This document shows positions 19,039-27,793 of a stretch of DNA of 64,000 nt, piece after piece. Numbering within the stretch: position 1 is the first letter of the stretch; every line of letters starts with the position of its first letter. A model generated the notes under the pieces. It did no database searches and was not told the origin of the DNA. It saw only the letters and a list, made by a program, of their open reading frames with translations. The translations under genes and the position numbers were made by a program. Source of the stretch: Rhizobium terricola (lineage in GTDB: Bacteria > Pseudomonadota > Alphaproteobacteria > Rhizobiales > Rhizobiaceae). The stretch is from assembly GCF_012927355.1 (NCBI RefSeq), contig NZ_JABBGK010000002.1, forward strand, positions 764,758 to 828,757, given 5' to 3'.

Positions 19039-19932
19039 ATGCGCGTGATGATCTTCGGAGCCGGTTACTCGGGAAAGGCCATCGGCCGGCTTCTTGCTGA
19101 GGGCGGTCACCATGTGGCCGGCACGACCCGAAGCGCCGACAAGCAGGCGGCCCTTGCCGGTTGTGGCATTACGCCCTTCCTGTTTGATGGCGCCGGGCTG
19201 AACGCCGATCTGCGAGCCGAACTTGCGGGCGTCACCCATCTCGTCCAGTCGATCGCGCCGGGACGGGAGGGCGATCCGCTGATCCGGATCTTTGCCGCGG
19301 AAGACCTCCGGTCGGTGATGCCGAAGCTGGAATGGATCGCTTATCTCTCGACGGTCGGCGTCTACGGTGATCATGGCGGCGGCTGGGTTGACGAGGATGC
19401 GACGCTGAAACCCGTGTCGCAGCGTTCTGTGGAGCGTGTCGAGGCCGAGCGCGCCTGGCAGGAGCTGGCCGGCCGGCACGGCCTGCCGCTTGCGATCCTG
19501 CGCCTCTCGGGCATCTACGGTCCCGGGCGCAACACCTTCGTCAACCTCAACAACGGAACGGCCCGTCGCCTCGTCAAGAAGGATCAGGTGTTCAATCGCA
19601 TCCGCGTCGAGGATATCGCCGCGGCGACCGCCTTCCTTGCGGCGGACAACCGGCCGGGGATCTACAACGTCACCGACAGCGAACCCTGCCCGCCGCAGGA
19701 TGTCGTGACGGAAGCCGCGCGCCTCATGGGCGTCGCGCCGCCGCCGGAACAGGATTTCGACAGCGCCGAGCTGAGCCCCATGGCACGCTCCTTCTACGGC
19801 GAAAACAAGCGGGTCTCCAATGCCCGCCTGCGGGCGCTCGGTTTTGCCTTCCGCTACCCTGACTATCGCAAGTCTCTGGCGGCTCTGTGGGCTGGCGGAC
19901 GCTGGAACAAAGACCCGGCGGGCGCGTTCTGA
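19039..19932 (+). CDS. NAD(P)-dependent epimerase/reductase (SDR, YeeZ-like)
   Basis: A 297-residue protein with a Rossmann start (MRVMIFGAGYSGKAIGRLL), the STVGVYGDHGG stretch typical of extended SDRs, and LRLSGIYGPGRNTF. Substrate unknown. GGAG lies upstream of the ATG at 19039, and it follows queG by only 4 bases, so the two are probably co-transcribed. A strong terminator closes the unit. Confidence 0.85.
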   Translation: MRVMIFGAGYSGKAIGRLLAEGGHHVAGTTRSADKQAALAGCGITPFLFDGAGLNADLRAELAGVTHLVQSIAPGREGDPLIRIFAAEDLRSVMPKLEWIAYLSTVGVYGDHGGGWVDEDATLKPVSQRSVERVEAERAWQELAGRHGLPLAILRLSGIYGPGRNTFVNLNNGTARRLVKKDQVFNRIRVEDIAAATAFLAADNRPGIYNVTDSEPCPPQDVVTEAARLMGVAPPPEQDFDSAELSPMARSFYGENKRVSNARLRALGFAFRYPDYRKSLAALWAGGRWNKDPAGAF

Positions 19933-19960
19933 AGAGACAAGCGACCTCCAGTCGCGCGAT

Positions 19961-20026
19961 CCACCGCCGTTTGCCCCCGAAATTTCACATTTCGGGCGGC
20001 AAATGTGGCGTGGTGGAATTTTTTTT
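19961..20026 (+). terminator. Long intrinsic terminator
   Basis: A long imperfect hairpin has the central perfect part CCCGAAAT / ATTTCGGG with TTCAC loop. It is extended by GTTTGCC with GGCAAAT and CCACC with GGTGG, and is followed by eight T (20019-20026). It ends the queG-reductase unit. Confidence 0.8.
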
Positions 20027-20275
20027 CGTCATTTTCTTCGTGATCGCCCCATTTTGGGATTCACTCGGAATGGCGTTCCGCTTTTCGCCTGTAAACAAAC
20101 CGTTTTTCCAAAAAGTTACCAAAATCTGAACTGGATCGATCGATCGCTATCGATCACAAATGTTACATCGCGAAACATTACGTGATCACCAAAAGGCACG
20201 TTTTTGCCATTTTTCGCCTCGTTTTAGCGTCGCCAAGCAAATTTTGGCTCGTGTCAACGACTAGGGAAATGCACA
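20027..20275. other. AT-rich leader region upstream of the RlpA-like gene
   Basis: This part of the 343-base gap between genes is clearly more AT-rich than its surroundings. It contains several T-runs and a cluster of overlapping GATC/CGATCG palindromes around 20134-20158. I see no ORF with a ribosome-binding site. It probably carries the promoter of the RlpA-like gene and a long 5' leader. Confidence 0.5.
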
Positions 20276-20638
20276 TTGACGAATATCCGGCGCTCTACAT
20301 TCACCGCGGCAACAATAATTGCACTTACTGCTTTCCTGCCGCTGTCGGCCCATGCGGCCTCTTCATGCGGCGGCGCGTCCTGGTATGCGCTCCATTCGAA
20401 GACAGCTTCCGGTGAACGTATGAACCCGTCGAACCTCACCGCAGCCCACAAGTCGCTCCGCTTCGGCACCAAGCTCAAGGTCACCAATGCCAAGAACGGC
20501 AAGAGCGTGGTGGTTCGCATCAACGATCGCGGCCCGTTCATCCGCGGCCGGGTTCTCGACCTTTCGAAGGCTGCCGCCCAGAACATCGGCATGATCCGCT
20601 CCGGCCACGGCAAGGTCTGCTACGAAATCATCGGCTGA
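20276..20638 (+). CDS. Short RlpA-like (double-psi beta-barrel) secreted protein
   Basis: A 120-residue protein with a signal peptide (about 1-27, ending LSAHA) and an RlpA-like double-psi barrel. Visible motifs are [42 protein letters not shown] and [11 protein letters not shown]. RlpA enzymes are septal lytic transglycosylases acting on naked glycan strands. This copy has no SPOR domain. The start is a TTG at 20276 with AGGG 9 bases upstream; no better in-frame ATG exists before the signal peptide. Confidence 0.85.
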   Translation: MTNIRRSTFTAATIIALTAFLPLSAHAASSCGGASWYALHSKTASGERMNPSNLTAAHKSLRFGTKLKVTNAKNGKSVVVRINDRGPFIRGRVLDLSKAAAQNIGMIRSGHGKVCYEIIG

Positions 20639-20738
20639 TCCGGTCCGCCGCGCCCATTGCATTCGACCGGCCGCATAGACGCTTGCTCTTCAAACGGTTC
20701 GCCGTTACCACGCTCTCTTCGAGCTCAGGAGAATGAAC

Positions 20739-22028
20739 ATGCGTTTGGGCGGCCGCCTTGCCGGTGCGATCGAAGTACTGGATGACATTGAAGCGCGGCG
20801 TCGCCCGGTCGCCGACGCGTTGAAGGACTGGGGCCTAGCCCATCGCTTCGCCGGCTCCGGCGACCGTGCCGCGATCGGCAACATCGTCTACGACGCGCTT
20901 CGCATGAAACTCTCCCATGCCTGGCTGATGGACGACGACAGCGCAGCCGCGCTCGGCTGGGCAGTCCTCATTCGCCAATGGGGCTACTCCCCCGAACGGC
21001 TCGCCTCTGAATTCGACGGCGACAATTTCGCCCCTGCACCGCTGACTGACGCGCAGATCGCCGCCATTACCTCGCGACGGCTCGAAGACGCGCCGCTTCA
21101 CGTTCAAGGCGACATTCCCGAATGGATCCAGGCCTCGTTCGAAACAGCTTTCGGCGATAACTGGATCGAGGAAGCCCGGGCGCTTGCCGGCCGGCCGACG
21201 CTCGACCTCAGGGTCAACACCCTCAAGGCCAATCGTGACAAGGTTCTGAAGGCGCTGGATCGCGCCGGCGCCCAGGCAGCGCGCATCGCCCGCTTCGGGA
21301 TGCGGGTGGCTGCCGGCGAAGGGGCCTCGCGTCTGCCCAACGTCACGGCCGAACTCAGCTTCCAGAAGGGCTGGTTCGAGGTGCAGGACGAAGGCTCGCA
21401 GATCGTCGCCGATCTCGTCGACGCGCGCGAAGGCGATCAGGTGCTGGATTTCTGTGCCGGCGGCGGCGGCAAGACGCTTGCCATGGCAGCCGCCATGCAC
21501 AACAAGGGCCAGGTGCACGCCTATGACGCGGATCGCAAGCGGCTGGCCCCGATCATCGAACGGCTGAAGCGCGCCGGAACCCACAATGTGCAAGTGCATG
21601 ACAGCGCCAAGGGGCTCGCCGCCATCAAGGGCAAGCTCGACCACGTGCTGGTCGATGCGCCCTGCACCGGCACCGGCACCTGGCGCCGCCGCCCCGACAC
21701 CAAATGGCGTCTCACGGCTCGTAACCTCCAGGAACGCGTGAGCCAGCAGCAGGAAGCGCTGACCGAGGCGTCCGCCTATGTCCGGCCGGGTGGCGAACTT
21801 CTCTACGTCACCTGCTCCCTCTTGCCGGAGGAAAATGATGCGCAGGCAAGCGCCTTCTGCGCCGCCAACCCGGAGTTCTCGATCGCTCCGGCGCTCGAAA
21901 CCTGGGACAAGCTGTTTGCCAAGGATGCGCCCCGCCCGCTGTCGCAGAACGGCCTGACAGTAACGCTCAGCCCGGCATCGACCGACACCGACGGCTTCTT
22001 CTTCTGCCGCATGCGCCGCAAGGGCTGA
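20739..22028 (+). CDS. RsmB/NOP family SAM-dependent RNA (cytosine-5) methyltransferase
   Basis: A 429-residue protein. An N-terminal helical region is followed by the methyltransferase core: VLDFCAGGGGKTLAMAA (SAM site), LVDAPCTGTGTWRRRPD and VTCSLLPEEN with the catalytic cysteine. It probably makes m5C in 16S rRNA. AGGAG at 20727-20731 is too close to the ATG at 20733 but ideally spaced for the ATG at 20739. A dedicated RsmB or RsmF assignment is not certain. Confidence 0.88.
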   Translation: MRLGGRLAGAIEVLDDIEARRRPVADALKDWGLAHRFAGSGDRAAIGNIVYDALRMKLSHAWLMDDDSAAALGWAVLIRQWGYSPERLASEFDGDNFAPAPLTDAQIAAITSRRLEDAPLHVQGDIPEWIQASFETAFGDNWIEEARALAGRPTLDLRVNTLKANRDKVLKALDRAGAQAARIARFGMRVAAGEGASRLPNVTAELSFQKGWFEVQDEGSQIVADLVDAREGDQVLDFCAGGGGKTLAMAAAMHNKGQVHAYDADRKRLAPIIERLKRAGTHNVQVHDSAKGLAAIKGKLDHVLVDAPCTGTGTWRRRPDTKWRLTARNLQERVSQQQEALTEASAYVRPGGELLYVTCSLLPEENDAQASAFCAANPEFSIAPALETWDKLFAKDAPRPLSQNGLTVTLSPASTDTDGFFFCRMRRKG

Positions 22029-22162
22029 CGGGCCGCACCTTGACGAAAGGCAAGCCGTCGGCCGGATTGCGATACTGGACTATTTGACACCAGTTTCATT
22101 TTCGGCCAAGACAGCTCCGTTCGTTCACACGGAGACGGCGCCTCGGCGTCAAAGGAGAGACC

Positions 22163-23443
22163 ATGTCCCGGAAAACCATCATCGGCGCGTCGCTCGCGCT
22201 TCTGGTCGCGTCGGCAACGTTCATGACCGGTCCGGCCGCAGCCGCCACCGATCCTGCAGCCGTTCTGAAGCATTATGCAGAGCTGGCGCATGCCAAGTAC
22301 GAGGACGCGCTGGTTACGGCGAAAGCCCTGGACGCTGCCATCGACGCACTGATCGCGACCCCGAGCGAAGACACGCTGAAGGCCGCCCGCGCCGCATGGA
22401 TCAAGTCCCGCGTGCCCTACCAGCAGTCGGAAGTCTACCGCTTCGGCAACCCGATCGTTGACGACTGGGAAGGCAAGGTCAACGCCTGGCCGCTCGACGA
22501 AGGCCTGATCGACTATGTGGATGCGTCCTACGGCAGCGAAAGCGACGAGAACTCGCTGTTCATCGCCAACGTGATCGCCAATCCGAAGATCAAGATCGGC
22601 GGCAAGGATGTCGACGCGACCAACCTGACGCCGGAGTTCCTGTCGGAGACCCTTCATGAAGCAGGCGAAGTCGAAGCCAACGTCGCCACCGGCTATCATG
22701 CCATCGAATTCCTGCTCTGGGGACAGGACCTCAACGGCACCGGCCCGGGCGCCGGCAACCGCGCTTACACCGACTTCGACACGAAGAACTGCACCGGCGG
22801 CAATTGCGATCGCCGCGCGGCCTACCTGAAGGCCGCCTCCTCCCTGCTCGTCTCCGATCTCGAGGAGATGGTGACCGCCTGGGCTGCGGATGGGGAGGCG
22901 ACCAAGCATGTCACCGCCGATCCGAAGGCCGGTATCGCCGCCATCCTGACCGGCATGGGCTCGCTCTCCTATGGCGAGCTTGCCGGCGAGCGCATGAAGC
23001 TCGGCGTCCTGCTGCATGACCCGGAAGAAGAGCATGATTGCTTCTCCGACAACACGCATGCCTCGCATCTCAACGATGCCGTCGGCATTGCCTCGGCCTA
23101 CACCGGCGAATACACCCGCGCCGACGGCACGAAGCTGACCGGCCCGTCGCTTTCCGAGCTCGTCGCCGCGAAGGATGCGGCTCTCGACACCGAGATGAAG
23201 GCGAAGCTGACCAAGACGCTGGACGCGATGAACGCGATGGCTAAGCGTGCGGAAACGGTCGAAGCCTATGACCAGATGATCGGCGAAGGCAATGCCGAGG
23301 GCAATGCCACCGTCCAGGCCGCCATCGACGGCCTGATCGACCAGACCAAGACCATCGAACGCGTCATTGCGTCGCTGGATCTCGGCAAGATCGAGCTTGA
23401 AGGCTCCGACAGCCTGGATAATCCTAACGCCGTGTTCCAATAA
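22163..23443 (+). CDS. Imelysin family periplasmic protein (IrpA-like)
   Basis: A 426-residue protein with a signal peptide (about 1-28, cleavage near PAAAA). The imelysin/M75 GxHxxE motif is present as GYHAIEF at 177-183. The family includes iron-regulated periplasmic or surface proteins (IrpA, ICMP) with a possible metal-binding site and no proven peptidase activity. AAAGGAGAG lies before the ATG. It is the first gene of a four-gene cluster with a di-heme oxidoreductase, a second imelysin and a DUF1513 protein. A role in iron or other metal acquisition is inferred. Confidence 0.88.
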   Translation: MSRKTIIGASLALLVASATFMTGPAAAATDPAAVLKHYAELAHAKYEDALVTAKALDAAIDALIATPSEDTLKAARAAWIKSRVPYQQSEVYRFGNPIVDDWEGKVNAWPLDEGLIDYVDASYGSESDENSLFIANVIANPKIKIGGKDVDATNLTPEFLSETLHEAGEVEANVATGYHAIEFLLWGQDLNGTGPGAGNRAYTDFDTKNCTGGNCDRRAAYLKAASSLLVSDLEEMVTAWAADGEATKHVTADPKAGIAAILTGMGSLSYGELAGERMKLGVLLHDPEEEHDCFSDNTHASHLNDAVGIASAYTGEYTRADGTKLTGPSLSELVAAKDAALDTEMKAKLTKTLDAMNAMAKRAETVEAYDQMIGEGNAEGNATVQAAIDGLIDQTKTIERVIASLDLGKIELEGSDSLDNPNAVFQ

Positions 23444-23451
23444 GACAAAGG

Positions 23452-23485
23452 CGGGCCACCGGATCGATCCGGTGGCCCGATTTTT
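23452..23485 (+). terminator. Perfect-palindrome terminator after the first imelysin gene
   Basis: A perfect 28-base palindrome (arms beginning CGGGCCACCGGAT) is followed by ATTTTTAT. It lies between the imelysin and di-heme oxidoreductase genes, so it should raise the level of the first gene relative to the next three. Confidence 0.85.
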
Positions 23486-23491
23486 ATCATC

Positions 23492-25024
23492 ATGTCCCGC
23501 ATGCCCAATCGCACAGCCAGACACATTTTGCTGGCAACCACCTTCATCCTCGTCTCGGCCGGCGGTGGTGCCACCGAGAATGATGTCCGGCGGACCGACC
23601 TTTCCCCGAAGGACCTCAAGCGCGTCGAGAAAGTCAGCCAGCCGGCGACGGAATTTTCGAAACCGGAGCAGTTCGAGGTGATGCAGGGCGGGGCGGCAAC
23701 CTCGACCAAGCCGATTAACGCGGACGCGTTCTCGCACTTCTCCTCGAACATCACCTTTTCCGAGGAGGAGGATTTCAAGCTCGGCAACGCGCTGTTCCGC
23801 AAGTTCTGGGTTTCCTCGCCTTCCTCGACGCAGGCCTCAGACGGCCTCGGCCCGCTTTTCAACGCACGTGCCTGCCAGAGCTGCCACCTGAAGGACGGGC
23901 GGGGCCATCCGCCGGAGAGCGCGAGCGACGCGACCTCGATGTTTCTGAGGCTTGCCCGTCCGGCACAGACCGATGAAGAGCGCAAGGCAGTGGCCGACCT
24001 CAAGGTCGTGAACTTTCCCGACCCGGTCTACGGCGCACAGCTGCAGGATCTCGCGGTGCCGGGGCTCGCCGCCGAGGGCCGCATGACGATCTCCTATACG
24101 GAGGAAGCGATGACGCTTGCCGGCGGCGAGAAGGTGTCGCTGCGCAGGCCGAGCTATTCGGTGAGCGATCTCGCCTACGGGCCGCTCGATCCGGCAACCA
24201 CGCTTTCGCCGCGGATCGCCAACCCGATGATCGGCATGGGGCTGATCGAGGCGATCACCGACGCCGACATCCTGGCGAAGGCGGATCCCGACGACACCGA
24301 CGGCGACGGCATATCCGGACGCGCCGCCCGCGCGCGCGATCATCGGTCCGGCGAACTGAAACTTGGTCGCTTCGGCTGGAAGGCACAGAATGCGTCGGTG
24401 CGCGACCAGAGCGCCAGCGCCTTCAAGGGTGACATCGGTATTTCCTCCCCAGACGCCCCGAGCCACTGGGGCGACTGCACGGCGGCGCAGAAGGACTGCC
24501 TGTCCTTGCCGAACGGAGTCCAGGCCCGGCTCGGCGACACCGAGGCGCCGGATCCGGTTCTCGATCTCGTGACCTTTTATTCGGAAAACCTCGCGCCGCC
24601 GGCACGCCGCAACGTCGACGACACGACGGTGCTCAAGGGCAAGGCCCTATTCTACGGCACGGGCTGCATTGCCTGCCACACACCGAAATACGTGACGAGC
24701 CGCAAGGCGGGCAACAAGGCCCAGGCCTTCCAGCTGATCTGGCCCTATTCCGACTTCCTGCTGCACGACATGGGCGAAGGGCTCGCCGATGGTCAGCAGG
24801 TCGCCGATGCGAGCGGCAGGGAGTGGCGCACGCCGCCACTCTGGGGTATCGGTCTCACCGACGAAGTGAACGGGCATACGTTCTTTCTTCACGACGGCCG
24901 CGCGCGCAACCTGACGGAAGCCATTCTCTGGCACGGCGGGGAAGCCCAGACCGCACGCGATGGCTTCGCCGCTTTGTCGCCCGACGAGCGCAAGGCGCTC
25001 ATCACGTTCCTGGAGTCCCTATGA
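23492..25024 (+). CDS. Di-heme oxidoreductase (DUF1111, thiol oxidoreductase-like)
   Basis: A 510-residue exported c-type cytochrome of the di-haem oxidoreductase family. There is an N-terminal signal region (about 10-27), a first haem site CQSCH at 128-132 and a second CIACH at 392-396. A Ca-binding-like DPDDTDGDGISG loop spans about 265-276. The C-terminal part (FFLHDGRARNLTEAILWHGG) resembles MauG/cytochrome c peroxidase-type enzymes. It probably oxidises a small substrate or a metal ion in the periplasm; the electron acceptor is unknown. The start MSRMPNRTARH follows the terminator. The stop overlaps the next gene (ATGA). Confidence 0.88.
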   Translation: MSRMPNRTARHILLATTFILVSAGGGATENDVRRTDLSPKDLKRVEKVSQPATEFSKPEQFEVMQGGAATSTKPINADAFSHFSSNITFSEEEDFKLGNALFRKFWVSSPSSTQASDGLGPLFNARACQSCHLKDGRGHPPESASDATSMFLRLARPAQTDEERKAVADLKVVNFPDPVYGAQLQDLAVPGLAAEGRMTISYTEEAMTLAGGEKVSLRRPSYSVSDLAYGPLDPATTLSPRIANPMIGMGLIEAITDADILAKADPDDTDGDGISGRAARARDHRSGELKLGRFGWKAQNASVRDQSASAFKGDIGISSPDAPSHWGDCTAAQKDCLSLPNGVQARLGDTEAPDPVLDLVTFYSENLAPPARRNVDDTTVLKGKALFYGTGCIACHTPKYVTSRKAGNKAQAFQLIWPYSDFLLHDMGEGLADGQQVADASGREWRTPPLWGIGLTDEVNGHTFFLHDGRARNLTEAILWHGGEAQTARDGFAALSPDERKALITFLESL

Positions 25025-26124
25025 AGCCCATCGTTTTCGGCCTTCTCACCGCACTCGGCCTTGCCACGACAGCGCTGGCCCAGGATGCCACGCTCGCACC
25101 GCCCGCTCTCCACGCGGAGGCGGTCCCGGCGGTGCTGCAGAAGGCGGTCGACGACTTCATCCGTCCGGGCTACCGCCATTTCCGCAACGAGGCTTCGCTG
25201 CTTGAGAAGGACATGCACGCGTTCTGCGCCGCGCCGACCGAGGCGGGTTTGCAGACGGCCCGTGACGCCTTCGGCAAGACCGTCGCGTCCTGGTCGACGA
25301 TCGAGATCGTCCGGGTCGGCCCGATTATCGAGAACAACCGGTTCGAGCGCATCCTGTTTTATCCGGACCGCAAGAGCACCGGCCTGAAACAGGTCCAGGC
25401 CATGCTGGCCAAGCCGGACGAAAGCGCCACGTCGGTCGCCACGCTCAAGGACAAGAGCGTCGCCATGCAGGGACTGGGGGCGCTTGAATTCGTGCTCTAC
25501 GGTACCGGCTCCGAAAAGCTCTCAACGGAAAAGGGCGGCTTCCGCTGCCGCTACGGGGCGGCGATCGCCGGCAACCTGGTTCGTCTCGGCGACGAACTCG
25601 TCACCGAATGGGATCGCCCCGGCGGCATCCAGGACGCCTGGAAACATCCCGGCCCGGAAAACCCGGTGTTCCGCGACGGCCGCGAGGCAATCACCGAACT
25701 GCTCGGCATCCTCGTGCACGGCTCGGAGACGATCCGCGACCAGCGGATCGAGAACTTCTACAAGGGCGAGGAAAACAACACCTTCCCCAAACAGGCGATC
25801 TACTGGCGCTCCGGCAAGACCTGGGCTTCAATTGAGGGCAACATCGAGGGGCTACGGACCCTGCTCAAGGTGTCCGGCATGGTCGAACTGGTGAACGAGG
25901 ACACGCGTTCCATCGTCTCCTCCATCGATTTCGTCGCCAAGTCGCTGAGCCGGGTCGCCGGAACCATCGATCCCGACGTCGAGAATGCCGTCACGGATCC
26001 TGCCGAACGCGCCAAGCTCGATTTCCTCCTGCTGAACAGCAAGGACCTGATCCTGCGCCTCAACAACGACTATGGCGGCGCCATCGGCCTTGCCGCCGGT
26101 TTCTCCTTCTCTGACGGGGACTGA
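25021..26124 (+). CDS. Second imelysin family protein, variant motif
   Basis: A 367-residue protein with signal peptide (about 1-20, ending ALA). It aligns with the imelysin fold, but the GxHxxE position reads GLGALE (151-156), so the His is replaced by Gly while the Glu is kept. The start ATG overlaps the di-heme oxidoreductase stop, implying coupled translation, and a DUF1513 gene follows at 3 bases. Probably a periplasmic binding or scaffold partner of the oxidoreductase. Confidence 0.85.
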   Translation: MKPIVFGLLTALGLATTALAQDATLAPPALHAEAVPAVLQKAVDDFIRPGYRHFRNEASLLEKDMHAFCAAPTEAGLQTARDAFGKTVASWSTIEIVRVGPIIENNRFERILFYPDRKSTGLKQVQAMLAKPDESATSVATLKDKSVAMQGLGALEFVLYGTGSEKLSTEKGGFRCRYGAAIAGNLVRLGDELVTEWDRPGGIQDAWKHPGPENPVFRDGREAITELLGILVHGSETIRDQRIENFYKGEENNTFPKQAIYWRSGKTWASIEGNIEGLRTLLKVSGMVELVNEDTRSIVSSIDFVAKSLSRVAGTIDPDVENAVTDPAERAKLDFLLLNSKDLILRLNNDYGGAIGLAAGFSFSDGD

Positions 26125-26127
26125 TCC

Positions 26128-27210
26128 ATGGGCCGGAGTGCGCTGATCGACAGGCGGTCGTTCATCAAGGCCGCGGGCGCGGCCTTCATGGCGTCCCTTG
26201 CGCCACGCGCCCTTTTCGCCCTTGAGCGCGCCGATGCGGTCTTCGCCTCCGGCTTCCGTGGTCCGGACGGACGCTACGGTGTCGGGTTGATCGGGGAAGA
26301 CGGCACTTTCATCGAAAAGATCGACCTGCCCGACCGCATTCACGGGTTGGGATATAGTCCGGCGACCGGCAAGACGGTCGCCTTTGCCCGCCGGCCGGGC
26401 ACCTTCGCGGTGGTGTTCGACGCGACGCGACGCTCCGAACCGGTGCTGATCGCAGCACCGGACGACCGGCATTTCTTCGGCCATGGCCATTTCTCGCCCG
26501 ACGGCCGGCTGCTCTATGCGAGCGAAAACGATTTCGACGCCAATCGCGGCATGATCGGCGTCTATGACGCAGCGGATGGCTTCCGCCGGATCGGCGAATT
26601 CGAGGCGCACGGCATCGGCACACACGACATGACCGTCAGCGGCGACGGGAAACTTCTGATCATTGCCAATGGCGGCATCGAGACCCATCCGGATTTCGGT
26701 CGCACCAAGCTCAATCTCGACCACATGGAACCGTCACTCGTGATCGCCGACGCGAAAAGCGGGGCGCTGATCGAGAAGCACGTGATGCCCCGCGAACTGA
26801 GCCAGCTCTCGACACGCCACCTTGATGTCGCCGACGACGGGCGGATCTGGTTCGCCTGTCAGTATGAAGGCTCGCGCAACGACAGCCCGCCACTGGTCGG
26901 TAATTTCGCCAAGGGCGAAGCGCTTTCCTTCGTCACCATGCCTGCGGAGATCACGGCAGGCCTTGCCAACTATGTCGGCGCGATCGCCGTCAACCGGCAG
27001 CAAGGCTTGGTGGGGATCACCTCGCCGAAGGGCGGCCTTGCCGTCACCTTAGACCAGCGCAGCGGAGCGATCGTTTCGACGACCGCCGTCACGGACGCGG
27101 CCGGCATTGCACCCGCCTCCTCAGGCTTTGCCGTCTCGTCCTATGACGGTCGTTTCGAAGCGACCAGAAGTCCCGTCGCCTGGGACCAGCACATTGTCCG
27201 GATCGGCTGA
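26128..27210 (+). CDS. DUF1513 Tat-exported beta-propeller-like protein
   Basis: A 360-residue protein. The N-terminus holds a twin-arginine signal (DRRSFIKAAGAAFMASLA, Arg pair at about residues 9-10). The rest has repeated strands such as HGLGYSPATGKTVAFARRPG and GHFSPDGRLLYASENDF, suggesting a beta-propeller. Tat export suggests folding before export, possibly with a cofactor. DUF1513 has no established reaction. It is the last gene of the imelysin/di-heme cluster. Confidence 0.85.
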   Translation: MGRSALIDRRSFIKAAGAAFMASLAPRALFALERADAVFASGFRGPDGRYGVGLIGEDGTFIEKIDLPDRIHGLGYSPATGKTVAFARRPGTFAVVFDATRRSEPVLIAAPDDRHFFGHGHFSPDGRLLYASENDFDANRGMIGVYDAADGFRRIGEFEAHGIGTHDMTVSGDGKLLIIANGGIETHPDFGRTKLNLDHMEPSLVIADAKSGALIEKHVMPRELSQLSTRHLDVADDGRIWFACQYEGSRNDSPPLVGNFAKGEALSFVTMPAEITAGLANYVGAIAVNRQQGLVGITSPKGGLAVTLDQRSGAIVSTTAVTDAAGIAPASSGFAVSSYDGRFEATRSPVAWDQHIVRIG

Positions 27211-27254
27211 AAACACCCCTTGGCGAGCACGCGGAGCGCCCTATCTTGTTTCGC

Positions 27255-27707
27255 ATGCGCAAGATTTTCACCTATCTGATCTTTCTTTTCGTCGTCGTCG
27301 GTCTCGGCATCCTTTCGGGCCTCTCGAACATGCCTGGCGAGTGGTACCAGCAGCTGGCTAAGCCGTTCTTCAATCCTCCGGCTTGGGTCTTCGCCCCCGT
27401 GTGGACCATTCTCTACGTGCTGATCGCGATTGCCGGTGCGCGCATATGGCTGGTCGCGCCCGCATCCTTCGCCATGCAGGCCTGGTTCGCCCAGATGGTC
27501 CTCAATCTCGCCTGGTCGCCGGCCTTCTTCGGGCTTCAGGCTCCGGGTCTTGCGCTCCTGGTGATCATCGCCCTTCTCGTCGCCGTCGCGGGCTTCGTCT
27601 GGAAGGCAGGGGCGATCGACCGGCCGGCACGGCTGCTGTTCCTGCCCTATCTCGCCTGGGTCGGTTTCGCGACACTGCTCAATGCGGCGATCTTCCTTCT
27701 GAACTGA
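27255..27707 (+). CDS. tspO: TspO/MBR family membrane protein
   Basis: A 150-residue protein with five hydrophobic helices. It has the family motifs MPGEWYQQLAKPFFNPPAWVFAPVWT (split), LYVLIAIAGARIW and NLAWSPAFFGLQ. TspO binds porphyrins and sterol-like ligands and modulates stress and tetrapyrrole responses. I prefer the ATG at 27255 over a TTG at 27246. It lies 45 bases after the DUF1513 gene and could be read with the haem-containing cluster. Confidence 0.92.
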   Translation: MRKIFTYLIFLFVVVGLGILSGLSNMPGEWYQQLAKPFFNPPAWVFAPVWTILYVLIAIAGARIWLVAPASFAMQAWFAQMVLNLAWSPAFFGLQAPGLALLVIIALLVAVAGFVWKAGAIDRPARLLFLPYLAWVGFATLLNAAIFLLN

Positions 27708-27793
27708 CGACAAAGGCGCGGGAATTCCTGCTCCCGCCGCTTGCCGAAGCGCATCGGCCATGCCACTTTCGCAACCGCGAGAGGGGCGACTAC

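Noticed and set aside
19933..20275. Possible mobile-element remnant in the AT-rich gap
   Set aside because: No terminal repeats, transposase fragment or target duplication is visible; the first part is a terminator and the rest is a leader region.
22080..22102. Possible RirA iron-responsive box (TGA-N-TCA) before the first imelysin gene
   Set aside because: The spacing is 8 rather than 9 bases and only one copy is present; an Irr-type box is also not visible. Iron control remains possible but is not supported by this element.
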